Assembly (NCBI RefSeq): GCF_011058155.1
Contig: NZ_JAALFC010000004.1
Coordinates: 116,407 to 180,406 of the forward strand
DNA: 64,000 bases
From: Litoribacterium kuwaitense
GTDB taxonomy: Bacteria; Bacillota; Bacilli; Bacillales; DSM-28697
Direction of reading: 5' to 3'
Under the pieces are notes generated by a model. That model had not been told where the DNA came from, did not search any database, and was given only the letters and a program-made list of their open reading frames with translations. Shown in pieces: positions 55,940 to 63,914 of the stretch. Position 1 is the first letter of the stretch, and every line of letters starts with the position of its first letter. Both the position numbers and the translations under genes were made by a program.

Positions 55940-56788
55940 ATGAAACCGATACGCGGATTTATTGACTATCACAGAACGAACATCTACTATGAGCACTGGC
56001 CGCACCCCAATCCAGACGCTCCAAAAGCTGTGCTCGTTCATGGCTTTTTATCGTCTTCGTTTAGCTTTCGTCACTTAATGCCATTATTGCATCAAGAATA
56101 CCATATACTCACACTCGATCTCCCACCATTTGGAAAATCCGAAAAATCTAGACGACTGATTTATTCATATGAAAATTATGGTGCGATCGTGAACGCTCTA
56201 ATCGCTCAACTGAATTGGATGAACTGTATTGGCATCGGCCATTCGATGGGTGGGCAAGTGCTATTAAATGCGGCTTCCCAAAAGACAAATCGCTGGGCTG
56301 GTTTAGCCCTTCTAGGTTCATCCGGCTACTTAAAACCAGTTAAAAAATTCATTTATTACTCATATATCCCTTTCTTTTCACACCTCTTAAAATATGCACT
56401 TGCCAAAACTGGTGTAAAGGGGAATCTCTACAACGTCGTTTATCGCCGCTCCTCGGTGACAGCAGAGATGATTCAAGGCTATGCTGAACCTTTTAAACAT
56501 CCGAAAATTTTTCCTGGGCTCGTTCGTTTTTTACGACATCGAGAGGGAGATCTTCAGAGTGAGACATTGCAGCGCATCCACCTCCCCATTCGTTTGCTCT
56601 GGGGCGCTCATGATCGCGTTGTACCTTTAACAGTCGGCCGGCGTCTCGAAAAGGATTTGCCTCAGTCTAAGCTTCACATTTTTGAAGATGCTGCCCATTT
56701 ATTACCAGAGGAAAAGCCAGAAGAGATGCACCGGCAAGTCATCGATTTCACCCGCTCAATTCACTGGCGTCAAGCACTTATTTTATAA
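55940..56788 (+). CDS. yugF: Alpha/beta hydrolase (YugF type)
   Basis: A 282-residue alpha/beta-fold hydrolase. The nucleophile elbow is GIGHSMGGQV (Ser near 106), with the oxyanion region VHGFLSS, an acid in LLWGAHDRVV and the His in EDAAHLLPEE. A helical lid with aromatic residues (IYYSYIPFFSHLLKYA) separates the two halves. Upstream starts are in frame, but GAGGTG in front of ATG 55940 fits best. It diverges from alaR as in B. subtilis yugF. The ester or amide substrate is unknown. Its 3' end overlaps rpiA by 11 bases. Confidence 0.85.
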   Translation: MKPIRGFIDYHRTNIYYEHWPHPNPDAPKAVLVHGFLSSSFSFRHLMPLLHQEYHILTLDLPPFGKSEKSRRLIYSYENYGAIVNALIAQLNWMNCIGIGHSMGGQVLLNAASQKTNRWAGLALLGSSGYLKPVKKFIYYSYIPFFSHLLKYALAKTGVKGNLYNVVYRRSSVTAEMIQGYAEPFKHPKIFPGLVRFLRHREGDLQSETLQRIHLPIRLLWGAHDRVVPLTVGRRLEKDLPQSKLHIFEDAAHLLPEEKPEEMHRQVIDFTRSIHWRQALIL

Positions 56789-57446
56789 TGACGCGCCCTT
56801 CGGCTGTTCCAACAAGGACAGTGTCGGCAATGTTGGTAAATAAGCCGTTTTCAACGACGCCTGGTAACATATTTAATTGCTGGCTCAGCTTTTCAGGGGC
56901 AGTAATTGGATAAAAGTCACAATCAAGAATAATGTTGCCATTGTCCGTCATGTATGTCTCACCATCTTTTTTACGCACTGTTGACTTACCACCGAGCTGT
57001 TCAATGTCATAAGCCGTCCGGTCAAGACCGTACGTGACCACTTCTACAGGTAGCGGAAATTGCCCTAGCCGATCGACAATTTTAGACTCATCGGCAACGA
57101 TAATGACACGAGTTGACGCCATCGCCACCATTTTTTCCCTTAATAAAGCGCCACCGCCGCCTTTAATTAACTGCAGTTCAGGGTCAACCTCATCGGCACC
57201 ATCTATCGTGACATCGATGTGAGAAACATCTCTAAATGTCACAAGGGGGATTCCCAGACGCTTCGCTTGCTCCTCAGTCGCAATCGAAGTTGGAATCCCT
57301 TGTACTTTTAACCCTTGCTGTACCATTTCGCCAATTTTTTCTATAGTCCAGTAAACCGTAGACCCTGTTCCTAAACCGAGCGTCATCCCATCTTCGACAT
57401 AAGCTGCTGCCTTGTCTCCAACCAATTTTTTAATTTCTTTTGACAT
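56778..57446 (-). CDS. rpiA: Ribose-5-phosphate isomerase A
   Basis: A 222-residue enzyme of the pentose phosphate pathway that interconverts ribose 5-phosphate and ribulose 5-phosphate. Family motifs are GLGTGSTVYWTIEKIGE, TIDGADEVDPELQLIKGGGGALLREKMVA and DESKIVDRLGQFPLPVEV. TAPEKLSQQLNMLPGVVENGLF closes the fold. GGAGGATGA precedes the ATG. It converges with yugF with an 11-base overlap of coding ends. Confidence 0.96.
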   Translation of the reverse strand: MSKEIKKLVGDKAAAYVEDGMTLGLGTGSTVYWTIEKIGEMVQQGLKVQGIPTSIATEEQAKRLGIPLVTFRDVSHIDVTIDGADEVDPELQLIKGGGGALLREKMVAMASTRVIIVADESKIVDRLGQFPLPVEVVTYGLDRTAYDIEQLGGKSTVRKKDGETYMTDNGNIILDCDFYPITAPEKLSQQLNMLPGVVENGLFTNIADTVLVGTAEGRVIIK

Positions 57447-57628
57447 CGTTCATCCTCCATAACAAATTGAGCCGACGCCCCATTTTAGACAGGCTTGGAT
57501 GTTCGTCCAAACATCTGTAATGCTTCTGAATACGATAGAGAGTATAGAGAGAAAATAAACGACTCCTAGAGTACAACTTCACCCAATCTGATTGCCATGA
57601 AGTACATTCCTTCTCTCCTCAGATCGAA

Positions 57629-58968
57629 TCAGTCCGTTTCTTTATAGGGCTGGTTCTTTTTTTCTTGTTGAAATGTCTGTTCGAATGACCACGTACGTTT
57701 TTCTTCCTGCAATGGTACAGGCAATGCATTCCATTGCTTTTCAAAAAACGCATGTGTGTAGGACTTATGAATAATGCCATAACGATAGCCTTCTTTACGA
57801 AGCTCGTCAAGCGCATGTGTAACTAACGCTGTAGCCAATCCTTTTTGCCGAAAACCTTCGCGTATAAACAAATGACCAATTGTACCTGGCGGCGTATTAT
57901 ACTGAAAAAGAAGACCCATTGGCTCTCCTGCTTCTTCAACGGTATAAAAAAACCTTTCTCAGGATCGGGGTATAAGACCCCAGCTTCAAAACGAGCCATT
58001 TCCATCAACGAAGTGACCGTATCATTGACATTTTCATTCTTTCGAAGCCGTAAAAGGGCTGATGTCTCCAATGACGAGATCGTATGCAGATCCACAAGCA
58101 TATCACGTGGCTTTAGAAGCTGTTGAGCGATGACACCTTGACCAAATATCTCGATGACGCGCTTCCAAGATGGGGGCTGTTTACGATGAAAGGCTCGGAT
58201 AACATGAAAAACATCTAAAAATGTATTTCCTGTCTTCTCCATCTCAAACATCGCTTCAGTCATAATCTCATGAAGTTCATCCGTCACAGCAGGGACATGT
58301 AAAGATCCATAAGAAAACGAAGCTACAGATGACGCTTCTGTTGGTACGCTCAACCCGTTCATTTCTCCTGGCATCACTGTAAGCCAGCGATCTTCATACA
58401 AACAAGCGAGACAAGCATTTACGACTGCTTCACTCGTTAAAACTGTCTCATTTACTAACGACGCTGCAAGCTGAAACACGTGATTAACGCGGGGAGTGAC
58501 TTGAGCCTGTTGTTTGTATGGAGGTATGAGGCTTTTCGTTAAAATAATTTTACTCTGCCCTTTTTCATCGACTTCTACACTTGTCACAGAAAAACCGGAC
58601 TGAATATTTAAGAGCAACATTTCTCTCCATTTATTATATGTATGGGTTTCCACTACTGTGTACCGATGTCTGCGAAGCCATGTGTGCTGCAATCGCATCA
58701 ATGTACTCGCGATGTTCCGCCTGCGATGCGCTGGATCTACACAGCCCATCCAACTATAGTGATGATCAGGCTCTCGATCATAACCCATTTTAAAACCAAC
58801 GACTTTTCCTTGGTCCACTGCGACGAATACGAGGAGCGGTTCATAGGTTCTCATCTTTCTAAACAGCACATTTGGATTGCCGCCAAATACAGCACTATAC
58901 AACTGTAACAGTTCATTTAAAACCGAACTTGGCAACGATCCTTGATACATTTCATAGGTCATCATCAT
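57629..58968 (-). pseudogene. GNAT / Clp-N-like / GNAT protein with a frameshift
   Basis: The first frame (58968 to about 57950) encodes an N-terminal GNAT domain (VAVDQGKVVGFKMGYDR, DPAHRRRNIASTLMRLQ) and a ~160-residue helical part. In that part, MTEAMFEMEKTGNTFLDVFHVIRAFHR resembles a Clp N-terminal repeat, though this is tentative. It ends wrongly after PDPEKGFF. Adding one T to the T7 run at 57946-57952 continues it into YTVEEAGEPMGLLFQYN and a second GNAT domain (HLFIREGFRQKGLATALVTHALDEL), giving a ~445-residue protein. As given, the second GNAT half has no ribosome site and is probably not made. The start may be any of three successive ATGs. Confidence 0.8.
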
Positions 58969-59105
58969 CCGCCTTCACGGTTTTATTTATATCTATTTTA
59001 CAGAAAAATGAACTGTTTTGAAAGGTGTATAAAAAGCTTGCAACAATTTTTCAAGACTAGAATTCAAATAAACTTTCGATAAAATAATGAAAGGAGGAGA
59101 TAAAA

Positions 59106-59669
59106 ATGAAGCGAATTGCTGTTTTTTGTGGTTCCAGCGAAGGAGCTACATCACAATACAAAGAAGGCGCAACTGCTTTAGGAAAAGAACTTGCTAAACA
59201 AGGCATCACGCTTGTCTATGGAGGGGCGAGTGTAGGGCTTATGGGCACTGTCGCCGATGCAGCTTTAGAGAATGGCGGAAAAGTCATCGGTGTCATTCCA
59301 CAAATGCTAGAGGATCGGGAAATTTCCCATCAGCATTTAACAGAAATACATGTCGTCAATACAATGCATGAACGAAAAGCTAAAATGGCCGATTTAGCCG
59401 ACGGTTTTATCGCATTACCTGGAGGTCCCGGCACGTTAGAGGAATTCATCGAGATCTTTACTTGGGCTCAACTAGGTGTCCACGAGAAACCGTGTGGCCT
59501 GCTCAATATCAATGACTACTATGAACCACTCATTTCTTTGTTTAACCATATGGCCGATGAACAGTTTTTACATGAAAAATACCGTAAGATGGCCCTTGTT
59601 GATTCAACCCCACAAGCATTAATTGAACAAATGCACTCCTATCAGCCTCCATCTGTGAAGACGTATTGA
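59106..59669 (+). CDS. LOG-family nucleotide phosphoribohydrolase
   Basis: A 187-residue enzyme of the LOG/TIGR00730 group (YvdD-like). The motif PGGPGTLEEF is at about 104-113 and the companion VYGGASVGLMG near 38-48; together they make the active site that splits cytokinin-type nucleotides or AMP into base and ribose 5-phosphate. In bacteria its usual role is nucleotide salvage or is unknown. AAAGGAGGAG precedes the ATG. Monocistronic, followed about 100 bases later by a terminator. Confidence 0.92.
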   Translation: MKRIAVFCGSSEGATSQYKEGATALGKELAKQGITLVYGGASVGLMGTVADAALENGGKVIGVIPQMLEDREISHQHLTEIHVVNTMHERKAKMADLADGFIALPGGPGTLEEFIEIFTWAQLGVHEKPCGLLNINDYYEPLISLFNHMADEQFLHEKYRKMALVDSTPQALIEQMHSYQPPSVKTY

Positions 59670-59770
59670 ACAACATCTCATAAAAAGCAAAAAAGAGCAT
59701 CCAATAATGGATCTGCATCTCTGATGATCCATTTTTCGTCAGCACCGTTTAATCAGCTATGGCGTATCCC

Positions 59771-59812
59771 AGTGTAGATAAAGTCACTTCAGACTTTATC
59801 TACACTTTTTTT
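59771..59812 (+). terminator. Terminator of the LOG gene (dispersed hairpin copy 3)
   Basis: A perfect 15-bp stem, AGTGTAGATAAAGTC (59771-59785) with 59792-59806, is followed by seven T residues. The loop is ACTTCA. It is the same stem family as at 11956 and 40205. Confidence 0.93.
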
Positions 59813-59928
59813 GGAAGACTTACCACCTCTCCCGTCTCTTTGACTAACATACATTATGAACAGGCAAACGAGACGAAAAATGATAGTTATGAGCGTGTGT
59901 TAACAGACTGCAAAAGACTTTCAGCCTC

Positions 59929-60189
59929 CTACTCAGTTGTTTTGCCGAGAAAAAAATCACCTACAGCTTGCAATGCTTCTTTCGCATCCTGTCCAGTCGT
60001 GACGATTGTAATTTCATCGCCCTCATGAATAAATGCAGCAACAAGCCCTAATAGACTCTTCGCATTCGTCTGCCGGTTGTTTTTGTGAATAATGACGTCT
60101 GACTCAAATTGATGAACCATATGAATAAACGTCTGTATGTTTGGTTGTGTCATCGTCACGCGACTCACTGTTTCTTTAATAAAGCTCAC
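59929..60189 (-). CDS. HPr-like protein without the phosphorylatable histidine, copy A
   Basis: An 86-residue protein with the HPr fold: FESDVIIHKNNRQTNAKSLLGLVAAFIHEGDEITIVTTG, then a final helix AKEALQAVGDFFLG. The position of His15 in HPr is a Thr (TMTQPN), so it cannot pass phosphate in the PTS. The Ser46 region (AKSLLGL) is kept, as in Crh, so control by HPr kinase is possible. The frame is open upstream to 60285; alignment with copy B and AAAGGAG some 12 bases away favour the GTG at 60189, but the spacing is long and this start is uncertain. Confidence 0.7.
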   Translation of the reverse strand: MSFIKETVSRVTMTQPNIQTFIHMVHQFESDVIIHKNNRQTNAKSLLGLVAAFIHEGDEITIVTTGQDAKEALQAVGDFFLGKTTE

Positions 60190-60362
60190 TGTGTTGTCCA
60201 ACTCCTTTCCCCTTACATTATGTAAGCTAGATCGTTTTGTTGTGTGTGTTTGTTTTGACGTACTAGAAACATTTTTAATAAACACATGATCCCAAACAAA
60301 GGATAATACCAGTCTTCCGGTATGAAGTAAAGGTCATCAACTCGTCAAACGGTAAAACGATA

Positions 60363-60387
60363 AAAAAACTGCCCGAAGTCGGACAGT
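60363..60387 (-). terminator. Terminator between the two HPr-like genes
   Basis: ACTGCCCGAAGTCGGACAGT (60368-60387) folds into a seven-pair stem with one G-T pair; seven A residues on the left give a minus-strand U-tract. It should end the transcript of copy B before copy A. Confidence 0.8.
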
Positions 60388-60572
60388 CTCTACATTGACT
60401 TAACAGCTGTTGCTGATCTGGTAAATTGTCACGCAATATATAGATCAAACAAGCGGATTGTCTTAATGAACATACGAGCGGATTCTTGTAAGATCGAAAG
60501 ACAAGACCTGCCCTAACGAGAAAAGCCACGGTTTTTCAGGCTGTTCGCTGATCGCCAGCCTACTTCGCAAAG

Positions 60573-60842
60573 CTATACGTTGCTTGCTGCGGGTTGACCG
60601 AGAAATTCTTCGATTGCCGATACAGCTTCCTCCGCATCAGTTCCACTCGCCTCAATCGTCAAAGAAACACCGTCTTTAATCGGAATCGCCATAAGACCCA
60701 TCATGCTCTTTGCATCGACTGTAAACGACCCTCGCCGAATTTTCACATCGGATAAGTATTGACCTGCCAATTGACAAAAAGCAATGGTCGTCGCTTGATC
60801 AAGCGTTCTCTTACATTGAATCTCTTTCTGAACTTCCTCCAT
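60573..60842 (-). CDS. HPr-like protein without the phosphorylatable histidine, copy B
   Basis: An 89-residue HPr-fold protein. SDVKIRRGSFTVDAKSMMGLMAIPIKDGVSLTIEASGTDAEEAVSAIEEFLG aligns well with HPr, but the His15 position is Asp (LDQATT). Ser46 and its surroundings (AKSMMGLMAI) are kept. It therefore looks like a regulatory rather than sugar-transport HPr. GGAGGG lies ten bases before the ATG. It is separated from copy A by a terminator, so the two are expressed separately. Confidence 0.82.
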   Translation of the reverse strand: MEEVQKEIQCKRTLDQATTIAFCQLAGQYLSDVKIRRGSFTVDAKSMMGLMAIPIKDGVSLTIEASGTDAEEAVSAIEEFLGQPAASNV

Positions 60843-60914
60843 TTACATTCATCCCTCCGCCTTCATAGTTGAACCCTTTCACTCTATGCGCTCAAAGGAT
60901 CAATCATTCCTATT

Positions 60915-61484
60915 TTATCGATCAACCCACTCTTTTTTGAGCAGTCCATAAATGTGATGGTCAACGTAGCCAGAGGTGAGCCACTCTGCCTCACGAACTG
61001 TACCCTCTAATGTGAAGCCTAAACGCTCCGGAATACGCTTACTTTTTTCGTTTTCAGTCGCACAGCGAATTTCAACACGATGTAGTCCGTAAGCATAAAA
61101 AGCATAATCAATCATTGCACTGACAGCTTTCGTCATGACTCCTTTTCCGGTGTATCGATCTGCCAGCCAATAACCAAGACTTGTATTTTTACTAAACCAA
61201 TCAATTGATTGAAAACCGACGTTACCTGCCACTTCCCCATTATATTCAATGACTGCTTGAAAGCCATCGTTTTTCTGATATTGTTCTAAAGAGCGCTGTA
61301 CAAAAGAGATCATATAGTCAGGGCTTGTCGCATGATCAACCCAGCCGAGCCATTGACGAAGCTGTGTGCGATGCGCTGATATCAAGCGGTACATCGGTTG
61401 TACATCAGACATGCGCGTGAGCCGAACGGTCACATCCGTTGAGGGTGATAGCTTAATGTCATTTGATTGATGACGTTTAAACAT
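60915..61484 (-). CDS. RimJ/RimL-type GNAT acetyltransferase
   Basis: A 189-residue acetyltransferase of the ribosomal-protein-alanine type (YdaF-like). SAHRTQLRQWLGWVDHATSP near the start and SLGYWLADRYTGKGVMTKAVSAMIDYAF (acetyl-CoA loop), then LHRVEIRCATENEKSKRIPERLGF, are subgroup hallmarks. The ATG at 61484 is preferred over that at 61499 because GAGGAAG precedes it. It follows the site-2-protease gene after 18 bases, so both are probably co-transcribed. Actual substrate unknown. Confidence 0.88.
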   Translation of the reverse strand: MFKRHQSNDIKLSPSTDVTVRLTRMSDVQPMYRLISAHRTQLRQWLGWVDHATSPDYMISFVQRSLEQYQKNDGFQAVIEYNGEVAGNVGFQSIDWFSKNTSLGYWLADRYTGKGVMTKAVSAMIDYAFYAYGLHRVEIRCATENEKSKRIPERLGFTLEGTVREAEWLTSGYVDHHIYGLLKKEWVDR

Positions 61485-61502
61485 CTCTTTCTTCCTCATG
61501 CT

Positions 61503-61973
61503 TTACGTTTTGCCCCTTTCACATAAAACTCTTATAAACAGCTGGATTGCATGCCAGCCATCACTTTTACGCCCGGCAATATACAAAGGAATTAAGTTCA
61601 CTACCCCTACCCATAAATGAAAATAGGCTGTCCATTGCCAGATAAATGTCTTTGGGAAGGTTATAAACATCACCCATGCACAAATAAGATTAATGACAGG
61701 ACCTGCTAATGCAATAAGAATGCCCTTCCCTGCCGAAAAGGCGTGATCTGAGCTAATCGTTTTTGTATATCCTCCTAAAAACCACCATTGCCTAATACTT
61801 ACACCGATCCTTTGCCATACCCCACTAAACACCTCACGTCCTTTGCCTAAGACAATGGTGCTATCATTCCGCCCAAGGAGGCGGCCAGCTAGCGCATGAC
61901 CAAATTCGTGAATGAGGATGACCGATGGAGCAAAAACAAAGAAAAATAAGCTGATTTGCCAGAGAATCGTCAT
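61503..61973 (-). CDS. Small site-2-protease-like M50 membrane protein
   Basis: A 156-residue membrane protein of the M50 zinc metalloprotease type. The zinc motif HEFGH lies at residues 22-26 in the first membrane segment. The second part of the active site is seen as NLIPLYIAGRKSDGWHA near residue 125-140, with the Asp of SDG as third ligand. About four membrane segments are present. There is no PDZ domain; it is one of the shortest forms of the family. It begins three bases after the yugE stop, so the two are coupled. The cleaved partner is unknown. Confidence 0.85.
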   Translation of the reverse strand: MTILWQISLFFFVFAPSVILIHEFGHALAGRLLGRNDSTIVLGKGREVFSGVWQRIGVSIRQWWFLGGYTKTISSDHAFSAGKGILIALAGPVINLICAWVMFITFPKTFIWQWTAYFHLWVGVVNLIPLYIAGRKSDGWHAIQLFIRVLCERGKT

Positions 61974-61975
61974 TG

Positions 61976-62227
61976 CTATGGAAGCTCACAATGTGACGCC
62001 TCTTTTAAAAGTAAAAGGCGTTGTGCCAATTGAAAACAAGAAACTTGATCAATATGTTCTCCAAAGGATTGATGATATATTCTTTGAATGACACGTCCTA
62101 AAGTATGAGCATCTGTTTCTTCATAAAGTGCTTGCAATACATCCACTGGCTCAGTTTCATAAAAATCAGCACCGTATCCATAGGGATCCCATTCTCTCAC
62201 AATGTGTATCACTTTTTCTTGCATCAT
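61976..62227 (-). CDS. yugE: DUF1871 protein (YugE type)
   Basis: An 83-residue soluble protein of unknown function. VREWDPYGYGADFYETEPVDVLQALYEETDAHTLGRVIQRIY is the DUF1871 signature. Its place beside patB is conserved in B. subtilis. AGGTGA before the ATG at 62227 decides the start rather than the in-frame GTG nine bases upstream. It is followed by the M50 gene after only two bases. Confidence 0.82.
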   Translation of the reverse strand: MMQEKVIHIVREWDPYGYGADFYETEPVDVLQALYEETDAHTLGRVIQRIYHQSFGEHIDQVSCFQLAQRLLLLKEASHCELP

Positions 62228-62343
62228 GCATATCACCTATTTCTTTTTTCAGATATACTTCATTCTAGAGAAGATTAATGCTTGGTGCAATGATCGTTTA
62301 TGGACATATTGAAACTCGTTTTAGCAGTGTACATTTGCTATGC

Positions 62344-62349
62344 TATACT
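62344..62349 (+). promoter_or_regulatory. Candidate -10 box of patB
   Basis: TATACT lies 39 bases upstream of the patB start, with TTAGCA (62321-62326) 17 bases before it as a weak -35. Confidence 0.4.
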
Positions 62350-62387
62350 GTGCTTACAGATGATATATACATAAGGAGGCCGCTTTA

Positions 62388-63578
62388 ATGACGTTACAGT
62401 TCGATCAAAATATTGACCGCTTAAACACTCAATCGGTGAAATGGGACTTGACGAAAGTACTTTTTGGCTACGACGATTTATTACCGATGTGGGTTGCTGA
62501 TATGGACTTCAAGGCACCTGATGCTGTACTTCAAGCGCTTAAAGAACGTGTTGATCACGGCGTCTTTGGCTACACGATGATTCCTGATGAGACGAAAGAT
62601 GCCATTCTTTCATGGTATAAGGAAAGACATCACACTGCGCTACAAGCCGACTGGCTCACCTTCAGCTCATCTGTCGTCAATTCACTTAGTGTCATCGTTC
62701 ACGCTTTTTCTGAACCTGGTGATGCCTGTCTCATCCAAACACCAGTATATCCACCGTTTTTTAAAGTCGTAGAAAATAGCGACCGCACTTTATTAACAAA
62801 CAAACTCATCTTTAAAGATTCTACCTACCATATTGATTTCGCTGATCTTGAAGCGCAGCTGGCCAAAAAACCGAAGCTAATGATTTTATGTAGCCCTCAC
62901 AACCCTATAGGCCGGGTGTGGACGAAGCAGGAATTAAAACGGATTGCCGACCTTTGTGTTCAATATGACGTGCTGCTCGTTTCTGATGAGATTCACGCAG
63001 ACCTCGTATACGCGCCTCACGAGCATACGATGGCTCTACAATTTGGTGAAGCTTACTACGATCACGTTATTGCCTGCCTCTCCCCTAGTAAAACCTTTAA
63101 CTTGGCTGGGCTTCAAGCCTCTTTTGTCGCCATACCAAATCAAAAGCTTCGCGATGCGTTCAACAAACAATATAATGCTTTTGGTCTGTCGCAGCTGAAT
63201 ACGCTAGGGCTCACTGCGATGAAAGCAGCTTATCAACATGGCGGTGCGTGGCTTGATGAGCTTCTGTCCTATCTACAGGGGAACATTGCCGCAGCTGAAT
63301 CATTCCTCACGGCTGAATTGCCTGAAGTTCAACTCATCAAGCCTGAAGGGACGTACTTGCTCTGGCTTGACTTTTCCGCTCTCGACCTGAGTGATCAGGC
63401 TTTGAAGGAATTACTACTAGCTAAAGGAAAGATTGCGATGAATGACGGCATTTCTTTCGGAGAAGAAGGAAGCGGATTTATGCGAATGAATATCGCCTGT
63501 CCGAAACAAACCGTCCTCGAAGGGTTACAGCGCATTAAAATAGCTGTTGAAAGTCACAAAGCGACAGCCAGAAGTTAA
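62388..63578 (+). CDS. patB: PatB/MalY-type cystathionine beta-lyase
   Basis: A 396-residue PLP enzyme that splits C-S bonds, for example cystathionine to homocysteine, pyruvate and ammonia. The PLP lysine lies in SPSKTFNLAGLQAS near residue 234. FDQNIDRLNTQSVKWDL and LPMWVADMDFKAP at the start are typical of the PatB/MalY group, and CSPHNPIGRVW gives the phosphate-binding region. AAGGAGG precedes the ATG. The position next to yugE is as in B. subtilis. Confidence 0.93.
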   Translation: MTLQFDQNIDRLNTQSVKWDLTKVLFGYDDLLPMWVADMDFKAPDAVLQALKERVDHGVFGYTMIPDETKDAILSWYKERHHTALQADWLTFSSSVVNSLSVIVHAFSEPGDACLIQTPVYPPFFKVVENSDRTLLTNKLIFKDSTYHIDFADLEAQLAKKPKLMILCSPHNPIGRVWTKQELKRIADLCVQYDVLLVSDEIHADLVYAPHEHTMALQFGEAYYDHVIACLSPSKTFNLAGLQASFVAIPNQKLRDAFNKQYNAFGLSQLNTLGLTAMKAAYQHGGAWLDELLSYLQGNIAAAESFLTAELPEVQLIKPEGTYLLWLDFSALDLSDQALKELLLAKGKIAMNDGISFGEEGSGFMRMNIACPKQTVLEGLQRIKIAVESHKATARS

Positions 63579-63914
63579 CTACGTAAAAAGAAAAGACGAA
63601 AGCTTTGTTATGAAGCAAAGTTAGTCGTCTTTTTTTGTTTTTAAAAAGTTTAAAATTCACAAATATCAGTGTGAAAAGCTACGATAAATTTATAATTTCT
63701 GTTTTAGTAAAGCTGTTAACCCACTTGGATAGAGTACTGAGGAACTAGGTGTAGAAATCGTTGTTAGACAATATCTTTCCTGTATGAATGAATTTCATAA
63801 TTCTAAGGTCTTGCCACGCAAGGCTTCCGAGACATAAAAAAGGAAGTACCTCCCCAAATTCTGTATAATGGTAGTCGACGAAAACAGCCATAGAACAGAA
63901 GGAGATGTACTTCC
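63579..63914. other. Region between patB and the transposase
   Basis: It holds the patB terminator at 63593-63629 and the left end of the insertion sequence from about 63835. The rest (about 63640-63830) is AT-rich, and I see no gene in it. Confidence 0.6.
63593..63629 (+). terminator. Terminator of patB
   Basis: AAAAGACGAAAGCTTTG pairs with the sequence ending in TCGTCTTTT, with mismatches in the middle, and is followed by a run of T. Confidence 0.8.
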
